Source: Saprospiraceae bacterium
GTDB taxonomy: Bacteria; Bacteroidota; Bacteroidia; Chitinophagales; Saprospiraceae
Length of the DNA: 64,000 nt
Assembly (NCBI GenBank): GCA_021739645.1
Contig: JAIPBL010000017.1
Coordinates: forward strand, 19,792-83,791
Reading direction: 5' to 3'
The stretch's first letter is position 1, and the number at the start of each line of letters is the position of its first letter. A model generated the notes under the pieces. The model worked only from the letters and a program-made list of their open reading frames with translations. It searched no databases and was not told the DNA's origin. Positions 1 to 8,650 of this stretch are shown here, piece by piece. Position numbers and translations under genes: made by a program.

Positions 1-2318
1 CTGGCGGAAAAATTGATTTGGACAAACTGCCCATCGGTGACCCCACGCTATCGGCCAAGGAAATCATCGGCAACGAATCGCAGGAGCGGATGGGCTTGGT
101 CGTTTCACAAAAAAATATCGAAACGCTGCGCAAAATCGCCGAACGGGAACGGGCGCCGATGTACGAAGTGGGTGACGTGACGGGCGATATGCGCTTCACG
201 TTCCAGTCGTCCTCGAAAGGTGACAAGCCGATGGATGTTGCGCTGGAGGACATGTTCGGCAGTTCGCCGAAAACCGTTTTGACCGATCAAAACCTGAATA
301 TAAAATACGCCGCCGTCAGCTATGATGCTTCGCAAATCCCGGCATACATCGAAGCCGTTTTGCGCCTCGAAGCCGTGGCCTGCAAGGATTGGCTGACCAA
401 CAAAGTTGACCGCTGCGTGGGCGGCCTCGTTGCAAAGCAACAATGTGCCGGGCCGCTCCAACTCCCGCTCAACAACTGCGGCGTGATGGCGCTCGATTAC
501 GATGGAAAAAGCGGCCATGCTACGTCCATCGGGCACGCTCCATTGAGCGGTTTGATTGACCCAGTGGCAGGTTCGAGGAACGCCATTGCGGAGGCGCTGA
601 CCAACCTCGTTTGGGCGCCGCTGGAAAAGGGTCTGCGCTCTGTTTCGCTCTCCGCCAACTGGATGTGGCCCTGCAAAAACGAGGGCGAAGATGCCCGGCT
701 TTACGAGGCCGTCGAGGCGGTTTCGGAGTTTGCGATTGCGCTCGGCATCAACATCCCAACGGGCAAGGATTCACTTTCGATGAAACAGAAATACCCCGAT
801 GGCTGCGAGGTGATATCGCCGGGCACGGTCATCATTTCTGCCGCTGGCCATTGCGACGACCGGACGGCGGTGGTCGAGCCTGTTTTGCAAAAAAATGGAG
901 GTGAAATTTACTACCTCGACCTCTCGAAAGATGGCTACCAACTTGGCGGTTCGTCTTTTGCGCAAGCGCAAAACAGAATTGGAGAAAGCGCTCCTTCGGT
1001 AACGGATGCCGCCTATTTCGCCAAGGCTTTTGATGCGTTGCAAAATTTGATAAAAAGCGGCCTCGTGCACGCCGGTCACGATGTTTCCGCAGGCGGACTT
1101 TTGACTTGTTTGCTGGAAATGTGCTTCGCCGACGTGGACTTGGGAGCGGAGATTGATTTGACGAATTTAGGCGAAACCGACTCCGTGAAATTGCTTTTTG
1201 CGGAAAACAGCGGGGTGGTTTTCCAATGTACTGCCGAACCCCAGTTCGGCAGAAACCACGCTGCCGAACTGGGGTTCGGCAGTACTCAAGTAGAAACGCT
1301 GCTGAACGAGGCGGGCATTTCATTTCATAAAATCGGTGTCGTCACTTCCACGCCTGTTTTGGCTGTCGCAAATGGCGCTGAAAATCTCACCTTTTCCATC
1401 CCTGAAATGCGGGATGTTTGGTACGAAACCTCTTACCTCCTCGACCGCCACCAATCCGGCGCAACGAAGGCAAAGGAGCGTTTCAATAATTACAAAAAAC
1501 AGCCGCTGCAATATATTTTTCCTGAAAACTTCACGGGCAAACGGCCTGTGCCAGACCTCTCGAAGCCCCGCCCGAAAGCCGCCGTTCTTCGGGAAAAAGG
1601 CAGCAATTCCGAGCGGGAAATGGCGCACGCCATGTACCTCGCAGGCTTCGACGTGAAAGATGTCCACATGACCGACCTCATCAGCGGCCGGGAGACGCTG
1701 GAGGATATTCAGTTCCTCGGTGCGGTCGGCGGATTCTCCAATTCCGATGTGCTGGGTTCGGCCAAAGGATGGGCTGGTGCCTGTTTGTACAATGAAAAAG
1801 CGAAACGGGCGCTCGATAATTTCTTCAAGCGGGACGATGTGTTGTCTGTCGGCATCTGCAATGGCTGCCAGCTTTTTGTGGAGCTGAACCTGATAAATCC
1901 CGAACACGCCACGCCACCAAAAATGCTGCACAACGAGTCGCACAAGCACGAAAGCGTATTCACTTCCGTGGTGATTCCCGAAAACAATTCCGTTATGCTG
2001 TCCTCGCTGGCGGGCTGCCGCTTGGGCATCTGGGTAAGCCACGGGGAGGGCAAGTTTCACCTGCCGCTTTCCGAAGATAAATACAATATCGTGGCGAAAT
2101 ACGGCTACGCTGCTTACCCCGCCAACCCGAATGGCAGCGACTACAACGCCGCCATGCTCGCCAGTGCCGATGGCCGCCACCTGGCCACGATGCCGCACTT
2201 CGAGCGCTCGATGTTTAAATGGAATTGGGCGAATTATCCCACCGATAGGCAGGATGATATTTCGCCGTGGGTGGAGGCGTTTTTGAATGCGAGGCGGTGG
2301 TTTGATAAAAATGATTAG
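1..2318 (+). CDS. purL: Phosphoribosylformylglycinamidine synthase, C-terminal part (5' end outside window)
   Basis: The reading frame is already open at the first base (first full codon at 3), so the gene begins upstream; 771 residues are visible of a protein that is usually about 1,200-1,300 residues. PurL converts FGAR, glutamine and ATP to FGAM in purine synthesis. Seen here: the GDPTLSAKEIIGNESQERMG stretch of the second synthase half, and a C-terminal class I glutaminase domain with the nucleophile in VGICNGCQLF and the His-Glu pair in MPHFERSMFKW. A perfect inverted repeat (1228-1285) lies in frame inside the coding sequence and adds about 20 residues (CTAEPQFGRNHAAELGFGST) to a variable region. 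Identification is secure. Confidence 0.97.
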   Translation, partial: GGKIDLDKLPIGDPTLSAKEIIGNESQERMGLVVSQKNIETLRKIAERERAPMYEVGDVTGDMRFTFQSSSKGDKPMDVALEDMFGSSPKTVLTDQNLNIKYAAVSYDASQIPAYIEAVLRLEAVACKDWLTNKVDRCVGGLVAKQQCAGPLQLPLNNCGVMALDYDGKSGHATSIGHAPLSGLIDPVAGSRNAIAEALTNLVWAPLEKGLRSVSLSANWMWPCKNEGEDARLYEAVEAVSEFAIALGINIPTGKDSLSMKQKYPDGCEVISPGTVIISAAGHCDDRTAVVEPVLQKNGGEIYYLDLSKDGYQLGGSSFAQAQNRIGESAPSVTDAAYFAKAFDALQNLIKSGLVHAGHDVSAGGLLTCLLEMCFADVDLGAEIDLTNLGETDSVKLLFAENSGVVFQCTAEPQFGRNHAAELGFGSTQVETLLNEAGISFHKIGVVTSTPVLAVANGAENLTFSIPEMRDVWYETSYLLDRHQSGATKAKERFNNYKKQPLQYIFPENFTGKRPVPDLSKPRPKAAVLREKGSNSEREMAHAMYLAGFDVKDVHMTDLISGRETLEDIQFLGAVGGFSNSDVLGSAKGWAGACLYNEKAKRALDNFFKRDDVLSVGICNGCQLFVELNLINPEHATPPKMLHNESHKHESVFTSVVIPENNSVMLSSLAGCRLGIWVSHGEGKFHLPLSEDKYNIVAKYGYAAYPANPNGSDYNAAMLASADGRHLATMPHFERSMFKWNWANYPTDRQDDISPWVEAFLNARRWFDKND
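1228..1285. repeat. Perfect 25-bp inverted repeat inside purL
   Basis: Arms 1228-1252 and 1261-1285 are exact reverse complements, separated by 8 bases. Each arm contains the smaller near-palindrome CTGCCGAAC...GTTCGGCAG, so the unit is a nested hairpin. It is read through in frame by purL. It does not share sequence with the palindromes in mutS and dnaE, but has the same architecture. Confidence 0.9.
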
Positions 2319-2352
2319 GATGGGATTCGAAAACTCCCCTTAAATTTCTCGC

Positions 2353-3732
2353 ATGAAAAAATACCTTTCAAGCCTGCTTTTCCTCGCCGTACTGGTCGTT
2401 TTCAGTTGCAAACCCGATGATTCTGCCGACCCGATAATCGTATCACCGCCCGTTGAGGTGGTGGAAACCATCATTCCTGTCGGTGACGAGCGGTACCTCC
2501 ACGAAGATTCAGACTATATTTTTGACCAAGACACGCTGCGTACATTCGAGCTGAATCTCCCGGCGGCGGCTTTGGCCAAACTCGATGCAGACCCCGCCGC
2601 CGAGGTGTACGTGGAAGGTAGCCTCACATTTGAAGGTGAGACTATCAGCCCCGTTGGAATCCGGTACAAAGGCTCGATTGGCGCTTTCGTCGGCTGTTTG
2701 TCCGGCCAGGACTGGGGAAACCCCTCTGGCCACAAAACCTGCACCAAGCTTTCCATGAAAGTAAAACTCAACTGGGACGACCCCGACAGCAAGTTTTATG
2801 GGCTGAAAAAACTCCAATTCCATTCCATGAACCTCGACCCCAGCCAAATGCGTGACCGGCTCGGCTACTGGCTTTTTCGGGAAATGGGCGTGCCCGCACC
2901 CCGTGCCGTTCATGCCCAGCTTATGATAAACGGAAAATATTCAGGCCTGTATTCGCTGGTTGAAGTGATAGATGGCAGGTTCACGAAGCAGAATTTTGAC
3001 GACGGCGACGGCAATCTTTACAAAGAAGTTTGGCCGCTGAACATGTACGGGATGCCCCGCTTCGAGCAAGAATACCTGAGCCACCTCGAAACCAACGAGG
3101 AAGCAAGTCCCACTGCCAACATGATTCGGAGTTTCGCACAGGAAATCTCCAACGCTAATTCTTCCAATATTCAGGGCATCATTTCCAACTGGATGAAAAT
3201 CCCGGAGATAATGGCCTACTGCGCCGTGGACAGAACCATCCGGGTGGACGACGGCCCGTTCCACTGGTACTGCGACGGCGGTGATTGCTCCAACCACAAC
3301 TATTTCTGGTACGAAGAACCCACCGCTGGCACCATGCACCTCATCCCTTGGGACATGGACAATGCCTTCGAAAACATCATTTCGAATGTCAATCCGGTCA
3401 CGCCGATTGGCGACCCTTGGGGTGAAATCACCAACAATTGCCAACCTTTTAAGTATGGTCTATTCCAGTTGGAGCAACGTTCGGCGGCCTGTGACAAACT
3501 GACGGTGGGTTGGGTCAGCTTCGCAAATGAATACGAACAGGCGCTTTCGCAATTCAAAGCAGGGCCGTTCTCAGAAGCCCAGGTCAATGCCCGTTTGGAT
3601 GCTTGGGAAGCGCAGGTACGGCAGGCCACGGTGCAAGCCGATCAAGCGCACAATGATGCCATCACGGTTTATGCTTGGGAAAATGCGCTGTACACTTTGA
3701 AGAACAATTTGGAATATGCGAGGAGTCAATAA
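2353..3732 (+). CDS. CotH kinase family lipoprotein
   Basis: 459 residues beginning with a lipoprotein signal peptide (hydrophobic stretch followed by VVFSCKP, Cys about residue 19). The body matches the CotH family, whose founder is a spore-coat protein kinase: RYKGSIGAF, KLSMKVKLNWDDPDSKFYGLKKLQ..., DRLGYWLFREMGVPAPR, and the IPWDMDNAFEN active-site segment near residue 336. Bacteroidota carry many secreted CotH-like proteins whose substrates are unknown. It starts 34 bases after purL and may be cotranscribed with it. Kinase activity here is inferred from the family only. Confidence 0.85.
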   Translation: MKKYLSSLLFLAVLVVFSCKPDDSADPIIVSPPVEVVETIIPVGDERYLHEDSDYIFDQDTLRTFELNLPAAALAKLDADPAAEVYVEGSLTFEGETISPVGIRYKGSIGAFVGCLSGQDWGNPSGHKTCTKLSMKVKLNWDDPDSKFYGLKKLQFHSMNLDPSQMRDRLGYWLFREMGVPAPRAVHAQLMINGKYSGLYSLVEVIDGRFTKQNFDDGDGNLYKEVWPLNMYGMPRFEQEYLSHLETNEEASPTANMIRSFAQEISNANSSNIQGIISNWMKIPEIMAYCAVDRTIRVDDGPFHWYCDGGDCSNHNYFWYEEPTAGTMHLIPWDMDNAFENIISNVNPVTPIGDPWGEITNNCQPFKYGLFQLEQRSAACDKLTVGWVSFANEYEQALSQFKAGPFSEAQVNARLDAWEAQVRQATVQADQAHNDAITVYAWENALYTLKNNLEYARSQ

Positions 3733-3782
3733 CCCATGATGGCCCCCGCCCACCATTTCAAAGAAACCACTACATTTGGCAC

Positions 3783-4430
3783 ATGATAAACCTCGGCCTT
3801 GGGTGCCACGCATATCGTCGTGCAGTTGGTGGACTACGTGAAGGGCGGCGACAATCCAACCCTCACCCAAAACTACCTCGGCGGCTGGGGCGTCACCCGC
3901 AACGAAGGCAAACTTTGGCAACTCGACGACCTGCTCGCACTTAAAAAGCAAATCGAATCGCACGGCCTCACCTGGGCCGCCATCGAAAACTTCGACCCCG
4001 CCCATTGGTACGCCATCCTCCTCGATGGCCCAAAAAAGCTGCAGCAATTGGAGGATTTGAAAATCATGCTCCGCAACATCGGCAAGGCGGGTATCCGCAT
4101 CATGGGCTACTATTTCAGTTTAGCCGGGGATTTGGGGCTGGACGCCCGCTCCCATTGGCCGGAGCACTGCCAATTCGGTGGTTTTCGACCAAGCGAAAAT
4201 TGACCCTAACACGCCCATTCCCAACGGCATGGTCTGGAATATGACCTACGACCCTGCGGCCTCGCCCGGCACGGTCGCCCCCGTTTCACGGGAAGAAATA
4301 TGGCAGCGTTTGCAGTGGTTTTTGGGTGAAATGCTGCCCGTGGCCGAGGAGTGCGGCGTCCGACTCGTCGCCCACCCCGACGACCCGCCGCTGCCGGAGA
4401 TGCGGGGAACGCAGCCTGTTTTGTACCCTC
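3783..4430 (+). pseudogene. Decayed mannonate dehydratase (uxuA-like) remnant
   Basis: Three frames together resemble UxuA, which dehydrates D-mannonate in hexuronate breakdown. The frame from ATG 3783 gives MINLGL, then jumps to a second frame reading GATHIVVQLVDYVKGG and later LTWAAIENFDPAHWYAILLD and GIRIMGYYFSLAG; the codons between the two are missing. A further shift near 4170-4190 leads to PIPNGMVWNMTYDPAASPGT, VSREEIWQRLQWFLGE and VRLVAHPDDPPLPEMRGTQ. Homology then stops; the C-terminal third is absent. An internal deletion, at least one frameshift and truncation make this a dead gene. No other uronate-pathway gene is nearby. Confidence 0.85.
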
Positions 4431-4834
4431 CCCGGATCAGTCCCCGATGGGCTGGCCTTCGATGTTGATGGCAGCCGGAGCGTTTTGCCAGCCATGCCTT
4501 TCCGCACGGACGAGTGGCCGGTTTCCACGGCAGGGAAGGTGTTTTTGTTTGAAGAGAATTGGTTTCGAGGAGGCTAGGCATGAAGATTAATACCTGGATT
4601 AGGCGCGCTGTGATCATTGGATAAATGACAGGATTGACCATTACCGGAAGTGTTTTAGGCCATAAGAGTTTATTATTCCTTAAAAATGGTCATCTAGATT
4701 CTCCAACTTTTCTATATTTTTGCAGCAGGATTTCAGCCCTTGCTAAAATTTTGTTCTGTTATTCCTGCGTTGTTTTGACCCAAATTTCACCCAGCCCATT
4801 TCACAAATTTGTAAGATAACCAAATTCATCCAAC
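4431..4834. other. Non-coding stretch after the uxuA remnant
   Basis: About 400 bases without a gene I can support. The first 145 bases keep a short open frame ending at 4576 that I cannot assign; it may be the last piece of the decayed gene or unrelated debris. The rest is AT-rich and holds the probable promoter of the downstream E1 gene. Confidence 0.5.
4715..4722 (+). promoter_or_regulatory. Candidate -7 element (TATTTTTG) for the E1 gene
   Basis: Matches the Bacteroidota -7 consensus TAnnTTTG. It lies 112 bases before the ATG at 4835, implying a leader of about 105 bases. I see no clear -33 TTTG at the expected spacing, so this is tentative. Confidence 0.35.
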
Positions 4835-7249
4835 ATGATTGAGTCGCCATTTTCAGAAATCATTGAAACTAAGAAAAGCAGTTCGATAGAGGAAAAATAC
4901 AAAACGGAAGTGCTTAGTGATTTTTGGATTTGTTGTGTAAGTAGGGAAGCAAGTATCCTTGGAAGAAAAGAGGTGCTTGGTGGCAAAGCCAAATTCGGAA
5001 TAGTTGGAGATGGCAAGGAAGTGCCACAAGTTGCGATGGCCAGGGCATTCAGGAAAGGTGACTTTCGCTCGGGTTATTATCGAGACCAAACATTGATGTT
5101 TGCGCTTGGGCTGGCTACGGTCGAAGATTTTTTCGCACAACTTTACGCAGATTCCGAAAACGACCCCTGGTCGGGCGGCAGGCAAATGAACAGCCATTTT
5201 GCCTCCAAAATGATTGACGAAAACGGCGAATGGCTTGACCACCGCTCGCTTTACAATATATCTTCCGATATTTCGAGCACGGGCGGCCAAATGGCACGGG
5301 CAGTAGGCTTGGCACTTGCCTCCAAAAAATACCGCCAAACCCCACAACTTTCCAGCTCCACTAGGTTTTCTGACAACGGTAACGAAATTTGCTTTTGCAC
5401 AATTGGTGATGCCTCTACCTCCGAAGGGATTTTTTGGGAGGCAATCAATGCAACTGGTGTACTCAAAATACCCCTGTTGGTTTCCATTTGGGACGATGGT
5501 TACGGCATCTCTGTCCCGAAGGAATACCAGACCACCAAAGGAAATATTTCCAGTATTTTAGAAGGGTTTAGGCTGAACGAAAAAGAAGAGGGGCTTGAGA
5601 TTTACAATGAAAAATGCTGGAACTACCCTGCGCTTTGCGATTTATACGAAATGGCTGCTGAGAAAATGAGAAACGCTCATATTCCAGCCATCATTCATGT
5701 GGAGGATTGCACCCAACAGCTTGGACACTCGACTTCTGGCTCTCACGAACGATACAAGTCGCCGGAACGCCTGGCTTGGGAACGTGAGCACGACTGCAAC
5801 AAGGTCATGGCACGTTGGATTGTGGATGCTGGACTAGCAACCGTTGAGGAAGTTGAAGGACTGGAGGCTAAAGCTAAAGCTTATGTTAAAGAATGTAAGG
5901 ACAGGGCTTGGAAGGCTTACAATGAGCCTATCAAATTGGAGCGGCAGACTTTGGCAAATATTTACAACCAGGTTTTGACCGAAAACCCGCGAGACGAAAA
6001 CTTGCTAGACCTGCGCAAAAAACTAGATGACATGTTCAACCCGCACTATTCCGATATAGTGAAAAATGGGCGTCAACTCTTTTTTTACCTCAAAAAGCAA
6101 TCTAACCCTGCCAAAAATGAACTAAGCGCCTGGCTGGAAAAGTCAAGGAACCTAGCCCTCAAAAGGTATCACTCGCACCTCTACAGTTCCAGCAAATATT
6201 CTGCACTCAATGTCCCGGTCATTCCCCCGGTTTATTCACAAGATTCACCCCTGAAGAACGGGTTTGAAGTACTCAACCATTTTTTTGACCTAGCACTCGA
6301 AAAGCACCAAGACATCTTTGCCTTCGGTGAAGATGTCGGTAAAATTGGTGGTGTTAACCAAGGCTTCATGGGCATGCAGGACAAATATGGCGAGAACCGA
6401 GTTTTTGATACTGGCATCCGGGAATGGACTATCATGGGCCAGGCTATCGGAATGGCCATGCGTGGTTTGCGCCCCATTGCCGAAATCCAGTACATCGATT
6501 ACCTTATTTATGGGCTTGCACCGCTATCCGATGACTTGGCCACACTCCGCTACCGTAGCAACGGCATGCAGCAAGCCCCGGCAATCATTCGAACAAGGGG
6601 GCACAGGCTGGAAGGCATCTGGCACTCCGGTTCACCGATGGGCCTGATTATCAACTCCTTGCGTGGCATGTACGTGCTTACCCCACGTAATTTTGTCCAA
6701 GCAGCGGGCATGTACAACACCATGCTGCACTCAGATGACCCAGCCTTGATAATTGAATGTTTGAACGGCTACCGTTTGAAGGAAAAAATGCCGGACAATA
6801 TTGGCGAATACACGGTGCCCCTGGGCGTACCAGAGGTTCTGACAACTGGAACGGACGTTACCCTGGTCACTTACGGCTCCAATATCAGGGTCGCTATGGA
6901 AGGTATTGAACTGCTAGCACCAACAGGCATTTCTGTGGAGTTGATTGATGTGCAAACCCTGCTCCCTTTTGACCTCGAACATGTAATTGTATCGTCGTTG
7001 AAAAAAACCAACCGAATAGTTTTAATGGATGAAGATATGCCTGGGGGCGCCACTGGTTTCATGTTAAGGGAGGTCTTAGAAGTGCAAGGAGGCTACCAAT
7101 ACCTAGACAGCCCGCCCGTCACGCTTACGGCGAAAGCGCACCGTCCACCTTTTGGTTCGGATGGCGACTATTTTTCAAAGCCCAACCCAGAGGATGTTTG
7201 TGAAGCGATTTTCAGGGTAATGCAAGAAGCTGAACCAAGCAGATTTTGA
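4835..7249 (+). CDS. 2-oxoacid dehydrogenase E1, fused alpha and beta subunits
   Basis: 804 residues in which E1-alpha (about residues 1-400) and E1-beta (about 470-804) are joined in one chain, as is common in Bacteroidota. The alpha half has the thiamine-diphosphate region IGDASTSEGIFWEAINATG followed by SIWDDGYGISVP; the beta half has FAFGEDVGKIGGVNQGF, the E1-beta pattern AEIQYIDYL, and the C-terminal transketolase-type domain around TYGSNIRVAMEGIELL. It decarboxylates a 2-oxoacid (pyruvate or branched-chain) and passes the acyl group to E2. E2 and E3 are not in the window, so the substrate cannot be decided. Confidence 0.9.
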   Translation: MIESPFSEIIETKKSSSIEEKYKTEVLSDFWICCVSREASILGRKEVLGGKAKFGIVGDGKEVPQVAMARAFRKGDFRSGYYRDQTLMFALGLATVEDFFAQLYADSENDPWSGGRQMNSHFASKMIDENGEWLDHRSLYNISSDISSTGGQMARAVGLALASKKYRQTPQLSSSTRFSDNGNEICFCTIGDASTSEGIFWEAINATGVLKIPLLVSIWDDGYGISVPKEYQTTKGNISSILEGFRLNEKEEGLEIYNEKCWNYPALCDLYEMAAEKMRNAHIPAIIHVEDCTQQLGHSTSGSHERYKSPERLAWEREHDCNKVMARWIVDAGLATVEEVEGLEAKAKAYVKECKDRAWKAYNEPIKLERQTLANIYNQVLTENPRDENLLDLRKKLDDMFNPHYSDIVKNGRQLFFYLKKQSNPAKNELSAWLEKSRNLALKRYHSHLYSSSKYSALNVPVIPPVYSQDSPLKNGFEVLNHFFDLALEKHQDIFAFGEDVGKIGGVNQGFMGMQDKYGENRVFDTGIREWTIMGQAIGMAMRGLRPIAEIQYIDYLIYGLAPLSDDLATLRYRSNGMQQAPAIIRTRGHRLEGIWHSGSPMGLIINSLRGMYVLTPRNFVQAAGMYNTMLHSDDPALIIECLNGYRLKEKMPDNIGEYTVPLGVPEVLTTGTDVTLVTYGSNIRVAMEGIELLAPTGISVELIDVQTLLPFDLEHVIVSSLKKTNRIVLMDEDMPGGATGFMLREVLEVQGGYQYLDSPPVTLTAKAHRPPFGSDGDYFSKPNPEDVCEAIFRVMQEAEPSRF

Positions 7250-7430
7250 AAAATACTTCATAAAACCTTGCTTCTCTAAGCCAATGTTGCAACATCGCAA
7301 CATATTTTGAAGTAATAGAACTATCACAGTCTTTCTATGTTTTCTTCGGGAATCTGCTTTTGCAGTAATTAATCAACCTGCAATTCTTCCAAAAATCATC
7401 CTCGAAGAACCACTCAAGTCCACTTATCTG

Positions 7431-8633
7431 GTGAATAAAAAAAAGCCACTTTCCAAACAGGGTTTCGAATTTGAAATCTTCCATCAGGTGGAAGATTTAC
7501 CTGCTGATTGGACAACAGCAGCACCTTCCGACAACAGCTTTTTACATCTCCCCTTCTTAAGTGCATTAGAAGAAGGCCCTCCAAATGGTATGAGGTTTTC
7601 ATACCTTATCTTTTATAGAAATGAGGAACCGATTGGCGTAGCTTATTGCCAAATTACACCATTCAGCGTCGGTGAAAGTGTCCAGTCAGTAGATGAGAAA
7701 AGCAACAAATATCCCTGCCTGGTACGTGCATTCGGGAGAATAGTCAGGAACCTCGTCGCTGAGAAAAACCGCAACTTGCTGGTTTGTGGAAACCTTTTGC
7801 TTACCGGTGAACACGGGTTTTACTTTCCTTCTAGCATTGACAAAGCCACCGCATTCGACATCCTTGAAGAAGCCTTAATTCTTACTCAAACCGAACTGGA
7901 ATCGAAAAACATCAACATAGACGGCATTTTCATCAAGGACATCGCCGAAGACCACCGTGCACCAGTGAAAGTGCTGGTTGACCGAAAATTTAGGGAGTTC
8001 ACTTTTCACCCGAACATGGTGCTGAATCTTCGGGAAAGTTGGCAGTCGTTCGATGATTACATGAACGATATTTCCTCAAAATACAAAGTTCGGGCTAGGA
8101 AGGCGTTTAAGTCACTTGACGGCATTGAAAAAAGAGAATTAACTGATATTCAGATATTTAGTAGCCAAGACAGGCTGTTAGAACTTTACAAATCTGTGGT
8201 GGACAACCAAGATTTTAACATGGTAACACTTACCGAAAATTACCTTCCCAGCTTGAAACGAAAACTAGGAGACAACTTTAAAGTCTTCGGGTATTTTTTA
8301 GATGAAAAGCTCATCGGCTATTTCACGACCATCAAAAACCACCACGAACTGGAAGCACATTTTCTCGGCTTTGAACCGGACCTAAACCGAACCTACCAAA
8401 TTTACCACAACATGTTGTTCGATATTCTGAAAATGGGAATCGAATACGGGGTAAAACAGGTGGTGTATGCCCGTACTGCCATGGAGATCAAAAGCACGTT
8501 GGGAGCAGTAGCCTTAGAAATGCTTTGTTACATCCGGGCTAGTAACCGACTTACCAACAAGGTGCTGCCACCTATCGTTGAGTACCTAAAACCTTCCACA
8601 GAATGGGTGGCCCGAAATCCTTTCAAAGTGTAG
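7431..8633 (+). CDS. FemAB/GNAT-fold acyltransferase-like protein
   Basis: 400 residues from a GTG start at 7431. No signal peptide or membrane segment. The C-terminal half (about residues 230-385) resembles the acyl-CoA or aminoacyl-tRNA dependent transferase fold found in FemAB-like and 'peptidogalycan biosynthesis' proteins: VFGYFLDEKLIGYFTTIKNH, LEAHFLGFEPDLNRTYQIYHNMLFDILK and KQVVYARTAMEIKSTLGA. The substrate is unknown. It follows the E1 gene after a 181-base gap and is convergent with tyrS, whose stop is 17 bases away. Confidence 0.6.
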   Translation: MNKKKPLSKQGFEFEIFHQVEDLPADWTTAAPSDNSFLHLPFLSALEEGPPNGMRFSYLIFYRNEEPIGVAYCQITPFSVGESVQSVDEKSNKYPCLVRAFGRIVRNLVAEKNRNLLVCGNLLLTGEHGFYFPSSIDKATAFDILEEALILTQTELESKNINIDGIFIKDIAEDHRAPVKVLVDRKFREFTFHPNMVLNLRESWQSFDDYMNDISSKYKVRARKAFKSLDGIEKRELTDIQIFSSQDRLLELYKSVVDNQDFNMVTLTENYLPSLKRKLGDNFKVFGYFLDEKLIGYFTTIKNHHELEAHFLGFEPDLNRTYQIYHNMLFDILKMGIEYGVKQVVYARTAMEIKSTLGAVALEMLCYIRASNRLTNKVLPPIVEYLKPSTEWVARNPFKV

Positions 8634-8650
8634 TTCTAACAGCCTTTCGG

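Noticed and set aside
1320..2198. Long open frame on the minus strand inside purL
   Set aside because: It is a shadow of the GC-rich third positions of purL; the translation has no family resemblance, and purL continues on the other strand.
4625..4819. 64-codon frame before the E1 gene
   Set aside because: Low-complexity, Phe/Ser-rich translation, no homology, and it runs through the probable promoter.
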